DNA of 58,666 bases from Bacillus mycoides (GTDB taxonomy: Bacteria; Bacillota; Bacilli; Bacillales; Bacillaceae_G). The stretch's first letter is position 1. The number at the start of each line of letters is the position of its first letter. The DNA lies in the NCBI RefSeq assembly GCF_001757995.1, contig NZ_LXLV01000003.1:1-58666 (forward strand). Direction: 5' to 3'. The position numbers and the translations under genes are program-made. Shown piece after piece: positions 54,602 to 58,666 of the stretch. The notes beneath the pieces were generated by a model. The model worked only from the letters and a program-made list of their open reading frames with translations. It was not told where the DNA came from and made no database searches.

Positions 54602-55669
54602 ATGGTAACAAAAGAGCAGGTAGTGGAAGCATTGGAAGGGATTGTAGATCCGTTTATACATAAAACGTTAAAAGAAACAAATGCAATTAAAGAAGTAACA
54701 GTCAAGCCTGAGAAGGAACATGTAAGTGTTAAGATTGCAATTGTAAAGACAGGTACAGCGGAACAAATGCAGTTGCAGTCTGGAATTGTAAAGTTAGTAA
54801 AAGAACTTGGAGCAGCAACAGTTGGGCTTCGTTTTGCAGAATTTACAGAAGAGGAATTAGCTCAGTTTGCATCACCGCAAGAGGAAGAGAAAAGTGAATC
54901 CTTATTATCACCGAACTCAAATACAACATTTTTAGCAGTGGCAAGTGGAAAAGGTGGAGTAGGGAAATCGACTGTTTCTGTTAACCTTGCAGTTGCTTTA
55001 GCTCGTTTAGGAAAAAAGGTTGGTATCATTGATGCGGATATTTATGGTTTTAGTGTACCGGATATGATGGGTATAGAAAAACGTCCAATTGTAAGAGGTG
55101 ATAAGATAATACCAGTGGAACGTCTAGGCGTGAAAGTAATCTCAATGGGATTCTTTGTAGAAGATAACGCACCTGTTATTTGGAGAGGACCGATGCTTGG
55201 GAAAATGTTAAATCACTTTTTCACAGAAGTAGAATGGGGTGATTTAGATTACTTAGTATTGGATTTACCACCAGGTACGGGTGATGTTGCTCTAGATGTG
55301 CATTCGATGTTGCCGGCTTGTAAAGAGATTATTGTAACAACGCCGCACCCAACAGCAGCATTTGTAGCAGCGCGCGCTGGAGCCATGGCTTTACGTACAG
55401 AACATAGCATTCTTGGTGTCGTTGAAAATATGGCATACTTTGAAAGTAAAGCAACTGGTGAGAAAGAGTATGTGTTTGGAAGAGGCGGAGGAGACAAACT
55501 AGCTACGGAACTCCAAACGGATGTACTTGGCCGAATTCCACTTCAGCAACCTGATTGGAATAAAGAAGACTTTGCACCTTCAGTATATGAAGATACACAT
55601 ACAACGGGTCTCATTTATCGTGCGATAGCTGAGACAGTTATTGATAAAACGGCCGTTACACAAAAATAA
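54602..55669 (+). CDS. salA: SalA, Mrp/ParA-type P-loop ATPase
   Basis: A 355-residue protein. An N-terminal MIP18/DUF59-like domain (about 1-90) precedes a ParA/MinD ATPase with the deviant Walker A GKGGVGKST (116-124), DADIYGFSVPDMMG and DLPPGTGD. The CxxC pair that marks iron-sulphur carrier members (ApbC/Mrp/Nbp35) is absent; the corresponding region reads NMAYFESKATGEKEY. This fits B. subtilis SalA, which acts in gene regulation, rather than a cluster carrier. A bidirectional terminator follows, facing gerD. Confidence 0.88.
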   Translation: MVTKEQVVEALEGIVDPFIHKTLKETNAIKEVTVKPEKEHVSVKIAIVKTGTAEQMQLQSGIVKLVKELGAATVGLRFAEFTEEELAQFASPQEEEKSESLLSPNSNTTFLAVASGKGGVGKSTVSVNLAVALARLGKKVGIIDADIYGFSVPDMMGIEKRPIVRGDKIIPVERLGVKVISMGFFVEDNAPVIWRGPMLGKMLNHFFTEVEWGDLDYLVLDLPPGTGDVALDVHSMLPACKEIIVTTPHPTAAFVAARAGAMALRTEHSILGVVENMAYFESKATGEKEYVFGRGGGDKLATELQTDVLGRIPLQQPDWNKEDFAPSVYEDTHTTGLIYRAIAETVIDKTAVTQK

Positions 55670-55671
55670 AG

Positions 55672-55713
55672 TAATAATGAGTGGGCGATACATACATTGT
55701 CCACTCATTATTA
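55672..55713. terminator. bidirectional terminator between salA and gerD
   Basis: TAATAATGAGTGG (55672-55684) pairs perfectly with CCACTCATTATTA (55701-55713). The two genes converge on it, so it can end both transcripts. Confidence 0.8.
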
Positions 55714-55725
55714 TAATTATAATTT

Positions 55726-56337
55726 TTACTGTTGCTCTTTGTTCCCACCTTGAGAACCACCTTCACCGCCTTTTTTATCAGATCCGCCTTTTTCGGCTTT
55801 TTGTACACCTTTACTAATGATGTCGATCATTTTAGCTTGGAAGAGTGGACTTTCAGCGGTTTCGGTTAGTACTTGTTGTAAATATTGACGATATTCTTTA
55901 CTCTTCATTGTTTGTAACATAATTTTTTCTACTTCAGGATTCTTCATAATCTCTATAACACCTGATTGGTATTCAGGATCTTTAAGTAAAGTTTTCATCA
56001 AGTTTGTTTGTTCTTTTCCCATACTTTTAGCAAATTTCGATGAGAACTCAGGGTCTTTAAAGAGCTTTTCCCAGAATTGTTGCCCTTTGTCGGATACCAT
56101 CGCATCTTCAATCGTTTTCTTTACTACCGTTTCATCTAGTATGAGTGCTTGTTTCATTTTTTCATCCGTTAATACATCTTGGATTGCTTTTTTTCCTTGA
56201 TCGGTTTTTAAAATATCAACAATCATTTTCTTTGTTTGATCGTAATCTAGTTCAGATTTCGTTTCTTTTCCTTGTGCACATGCTACTAGTGCAAAAAGTA
56301 AAAGGGAAGAAATCGAAACGAGCAGCATCCGTTTCAT
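55726..56337 (-). CDS. gerD: GerD, spore germination lipoprotein
   Basis: A 203-residue protein with a lipoprotein signal and lipobox LVAC (cysteine at residue 20). A helical core (about 30-175) with repeated KDPE and NPE segments is followed by a disordered Gly/Lys/Gln tail (GGSDKKGGEGGSQGGNKEQQ). It sits on the outer face of the spore inner membrane and clusters germinant receptors into the germinosome. The start follows AAAGGAG on the minus strand. It is one of only two minus-strand genes here. Confidence 0.95.
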   Translation of the reverse strand: MKRMLLVSISSLLLFALVACAQGKETKSELDYDQTKKMIVDILKTDQGKKAIQDVLTDEKMKQALILDETVVKKTIEDAMVSDKGQQFWEKLFKDPEFSSKFAKSMGKEQTNLMKTLLKDPEYQSGVIEIMKNPEVEKIMLQTMKSKEYRQYLQQVLTETAESPLFQAKMIDIISKGVQKAEKGGSDKKGGEGGSQGGNKEQQ

Positions 56338-56372
56338 AAGTTGGAGCTCCTTTCAGCACAGTTCTCTTTTTT

Positions 56373-56401
56373 TAATATAAATATCTTTAAGGAATTTATA
56401 C
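56373..56401 (-). promoter_or_regulatory. possible sigma-G promoter of gerD
   Basis: On the minus strand GTATA (-35, 56397-56401), 17-bp spacer, TATATTA (-10, 56373-56379) resembles the forespore sigma-G pattern. gerD is sigma-G dependent in B. subtilis. The -10 lacks the usual initial C, so this is tentative. Confidence 0.35.
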
Positions 56402-56476
56402 ATGAACATGGCTAGCTTTTTGAAATTGTCATTGATACAATTTAATTAGAAATATAAGAATAATGGGGGATGTGTT

Positions 56477-57088
56477 GTGAATAGCCGCAAGTGGGTACGA
56501 CTATTTTTTACGACGTTGTTTCTTGGTGGGATTAGCACAGTCTTTATTGGATTTGTTTTGGAGTGGGACAAGTACGCTAAATTTTTTCAAAATTTCGACG
56601 GTAAAGAAATTTTAGCGATTTCTTTTTGGTTGATGGGTGTAGGGTTTATTTTTAGTGTTATAAGTCAAATGGGGTTCTTTGCATATTTAACAATCCATCG
56701 TTTTGGACTAGGGATGTTCCGGTCATCTTCTTTATGGAATGCAGTGCAACTGTTCTTTATTGCGTTCGTATTATTTGATTTCGTTTATTTAAGGTCAGTA
56801 CTTATTGCAAATGGAGAAGTTTCATTAGGGAATAACATACTTGTTGCTGGGATGTTATTTGTGTTTGGGGCAATTGTCGCTTACATAAAGAGTAAAGAAA
56901 CAAATAAAAAAGCATTTGTTCCCGCTCTGTTCTTTATGGTTGTTGTAACAATTCTTGAATGGGTACCAGCGCTCCGAATTAATGATACAGATTGGTTATA
57001 TTTAATGGTGATACCACTTCTATTGTGTAATACATATCAGTTACTTGTATTGCATCGTTTAATTGGACAAAAGAGTAAGTCAGCTTAA
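56477..57088 (+). CDS. kbaA: KbaA, KinB-signalling activation protein
   Basis: A 203-residue integral membrane protein with about six hydrophobic segments (near 8-27, 47-70, 87-106, 117-136, 144-162 and 172-190). In B. subtilis KbaA is needed for the sensor kinase KinB to start the sporulation phosphorelay. The start is GTG after TGGGGGATG. It diverges from gerD and converges on pdaB across a strong terminator. Confidence 0.9.
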   Translation: MNSRKWVRLFFTTLFLGGISTVFIGFVLEWDKYAKFFQNFDGKEILAISFWLMGVGFIFSVISQMGFFAYLTIHRFGLGMFRSSSLWNAVQLFFIAFVLFDFVYLRSVLIANGEVSLGNNILVAGMLFVFGAIVAYIKSKETNKKAFVPALFFMVVVTILEWVPALRINDTDWLYLMVIPLLLCNTYQLLVLHRLIGQKSKSA

Positions 57089-57147
57089 TGAGGAGAGATT
57101 GGGTTTTTAATTAGCCAGATTCTTATCGTTTGTAAATACTAGGATAA

Positions 57148-57188
57148 AAAAAGCTCTGCTATCTTAACGAAAGATAGCAGAGCTTTTT
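57148..57188. terminator. bidirectional terminator between kbaA and pdaB
   Basis: An 18-bp perfect stem, AAAAAGCTCTGCTATCTT (57148-57165) with its complement 57171-57188, loop AACGA. A-rich and T-rich edges allow termination in both directions. Confidence 0.93.
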
Positions 57189-57215
57189 ATGTGTGAAGAA
57201 CCGTGTGGAAAGGAA

Positions 57216-57980
57216 CTACTTAATATCTTCACTTTTTGTACTTGTGTTGGAAATAAGTTGTGATACAGATGTTTGTTCATATCCGTCGCTCTTTAATTTT
57301 TGTAAGAGCAATGGTAAAGCCTTATTGGTTTGAAGAGCAGAATCAGAAGCATGCAATAAGACAATATCTCCACCCTTTAAATTGCTAGAGACTGTGGAAA
57401 CGATTTTATTTACGCCGGGATTTTTCCAGTCATTTGAATTGTTACTCCAATGAACGATGGTGTATCCGAGTGATTCCGCTATTTTAAGAGTTGTTTTGTT
57501 AAAATCGCCACTAGGTGGACGTAATAGCTTGACTTGTTTAACGCCAAGTTTTGTAAAAACATCCTGTGCCCGCAAAAGATCTCTTCGTATTTCATTTGCT
57601 TCTAGTGAAGTGTAGGACGTGTAATTATAGCCCATACTACCAATCTCATGTCCATCTTTCATGATGCGTTCGACAATATCAGGGTGTCTTTCAGCCCATG
57701 CAGCAGAGAGAAAGAAGGTTGCGTTCTTAATTTCTCTTTCTTTGAGTGTATTGAGGATTGGAATAGCTTTTTGGTCTCCCCAACTAATGTCAAACGTGAA
57801 TGCAACTTGTTTTTTTGCAGTGTCCCCTTTGTAAATCACCTTAGGGCCAGTAGCAGTTGAAAAAGCAGATTCATGTGAATATGTTTTTAAAAAGAGTAGC
57901 CATGCTGTAAATAAGGAAAGTACGACTATTAAGCTAATGTGTTTAAATGTTCTTTTACTTGTAATAAAAAAGAAAAACAT
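57216..57980 (-). CDS. pdaB: PdaB, sporulation polysaccharide deacetylase family protein
   Basis: A 254-residue protein with an N-terminal membrane anchor (about 13-33) and a NodB-homology domain (about 55-240). Motif 1 reads TFDISWG instead of TFDDG, and the motif 2 region reads [10 protein letters not shown] instead of HSxxH, so the usual metal ligands are missing; LRPPSGDFN and IVLLHAS (motifs 3 and 5) are kept. The family is needed to maintain spores after cortex formation. Activity as a metal-dependent deacetylase is therefore uncertain. Start uses AGGGGCG on the minus strand. Confidence 0.92.
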   Translation of the reverse strand: MFFFFITSKRTFKHISLIVVLSLFTAWLLFLKTYSHESAFSTATGPKVIYKGDTAKKQVAFTFDISWGDQKAIPILNTLKEREIKNATFFLSAAWAERHPDIVERIMKDGHEIGSMGYNYTSYTSLEANEIRRDLLRAQDVFTKLGVKQVKLLRPPSGDFNKTTLKIAESLGYTIVHWSNNSNDWKNPGVNKIVSTVSSNLKGGDIVLLHASDSALQTNKALPLLLQKLKSDGYEQTSVSQLISNTSTKSEDIK

Positions 57981-58172
57981 AATATTACGCCCCTTTGTCC
58001 AATCCTTTTCAGTTACATATATGCTTTAAATTTAAAAAAGAGAACAAGGGATTAATATCGTAAGTGGTGGATATAATGAGTGATAGAATTTTGTTTTTGG
58101 TGATACATTATTGATAATTGAAAATGAGTGGGGCGTTTATCGGTACACGTAAGGAGTTATTGGGGTGATAAT

Positions 58173-58391
58173 TTGCTTGGGATTATGTTGACGAAGGAAG
58201 AGAAAAAAGAAATGGAATACATACTGAAGAGAGAGTTAGAGGAACTTTTATTTGATTTTGAAGATGAGCGTATACATAGCGTTGTAAAAAAGGCGATGGA
58301 AGAAAGGTATAAAATCATTTTTTGTTTATTTCGGAGAGTTGCTAATAGGGAAGAATGTATTCGTTATATAAGAAAAAGAATTTTTTATTAA
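58173..58391 (+). CDS. small conserved-looking protein of unknown function
   Basis: I do not recognise this gene. The frame gives 72 residues from a TTG at 58173 (preceded by GGGGTG at 5 nt) or 68 from the ATG at 58185. It is highly charged and probably helical: MLTKEEKKEMEYILKRELEE at the ATG start, a Lys/Arg-rich C-terminus and two cysteines (CLFRRVANREEC). No signal peptide or membrane span is seen. It stands alone between pdaB and the next rRNA promoter. Confidence 0.6.
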   Translation: MLGIMLTKEEKKEMEYILKRELEELLFDFEDERIHSVVKKAMEERYKIIFCLFRRVANREECIRYIRKRIFY

Positions 58392-58397
58392 AAAGTG

Positions 58398-58425
58398 TTG
58401 ACGTTAAGAGTAAGGATATGATAAA
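58398..58425 (+). promoter_or_regulatory. rRNA operon promoter P1
   Basis: TTGACG (58398-58403), 16-bp spacer, GATAAA (58420-58425). Upstream of P2 in the tandem arrangement usual for Bacillus rrn operons. Confidence 0.65.
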
Positions 58426-58486
58426 TTAATAAACGTCGCTGATGCAGAAATGCAGAAAACGACAAAAAAGAAATTGAAAAACTTAG

Positions 58487-58515
58487 TTGACATCGAAAAA
58501 TGAAGATGTTAACAT
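58487..58515 (+). promoter_or_regulatory. rRNA operon promoter P2
   Basis: Perfect TTGACA (58487-58492), 17-bp spacer, TAACAT (58510-58515). Confidence 0.8.
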
Positions 58516-58520
58516 AAGGA

Positions 58521-58560
58521 AGTCGCAAATGAGCGACTGAGTAGTTCTTTGAAAACTGAA
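58521..58560 (+). promoter_or_regulatory. rRNA leader: hairpin and boxA-like antitermination site
   Basis: AGTCGC (58521-58526) pairs with GCGACT (58533-58538). It is followed by GTTCTTTGAAAACTGAAC (58544-58561), which matches the boxA-type sequence found in Bacillus rRNA leaders and bound by NusB-S10. Confidence 0.65.
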
Positions 58561-58614
58561 CGAAACAAACAACGTGAACGTCAATTTTTATTTTTAGATG
58601 CTAGACAAACTAAC

Positions 58615-58666
<52 letters not shown>

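Overview
The window is a chromosomal segment of a low-GC, Gram-positive, endospore-forming Firmicute, almost certainly a member of the Bacillus cereus group (B. cereus, B. thuringiensis or B. anthracis). The evidence is the gene order (rRNA, ctsR-mcsAB-clpC-radA-disA, ispDF, gltX, cysES, sigH, secE-nusG, rplKAJL, rpoBC, str, S10/spc/alpha, ecfA1A2T-truA, rplM-rpsI, cwlD, salA, gerD, kbaA, pdaB, rRNA), the A+T-rich spacers, strong AGGAGG ribosome binding sites, TTG/GTG starts, and sporulation and germination genes. I assigned the group from remembered protein lengths and sequences, not from a search.

Layout. 1-314: 3' end of a 23S gene, a complete 5S gene and a terminator. 423-5198: CtsR-controlled heat-shock operon (ctsR, mcsA, mcsB, clpC), followed by radA and disA (5293-7746). 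7907-11848: yacL, the isoprenoid genes ispD and ispF, and gltX. 11845-15998: a cysteine T-box riboswitch ahead of cysE-cysS-mrnC-rlmB-rae1. 16003-17877: sigH, rpmG, secE, nusG. 17886-20557: rplK, rplA, rplJ, rplL with leader RNAs. 20583-28656: a methyltransferase gene, rpoB and rpoC. 28699-33698: rplGB, rpsL, rpsG, fusA, tuf. 33818-48797: about 14.7 kb of ribosomal superoperon running from rpsJ to rplQ and including secY, adk, map, infA and rpoA. 48845-53132: energy-coupling-factor transporter genes, truA, then rplM-rpsI behind an L13-type leader. 53250-57980: ybaK, cwlD, salA, gerD, kbaA and pdaB, with gerD and pdaB the only minus-strand genes. 58173-58391: a small unknown ORF. 58398-58666: tandem promoters, leader and first bases of the next 16S gene.

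How it works together. Nearly everything lies on one strand and serves ribosome assembly, translation factors, tRNA charging, transcription and protein export, as expected of an origin-proximal growth-rate block bracketed by two co-oriented rRNA operons. Control is mostly by RNA leaders (T-box, L10, L13 and candidate L1 and S10 leaders), with CtsR repressing the Clp genes. The right end turns to sporulation and germination (cwlD, gerD, kbaA, pdaB).

I found no mobile element, CRISPR array, prophage, toxin-antitoxin pair or defence island, and no convincing undescribed multi-gene system. The less explained items are small: strong hairpins inside the superoperon, an unusual nusG start region, a possible near-leaderless radA promoter, a structured stretch between the cys T-box and cysE, a PdaB with degenerate NodB motifs, and a small orphan ORF before the rRNA operon.
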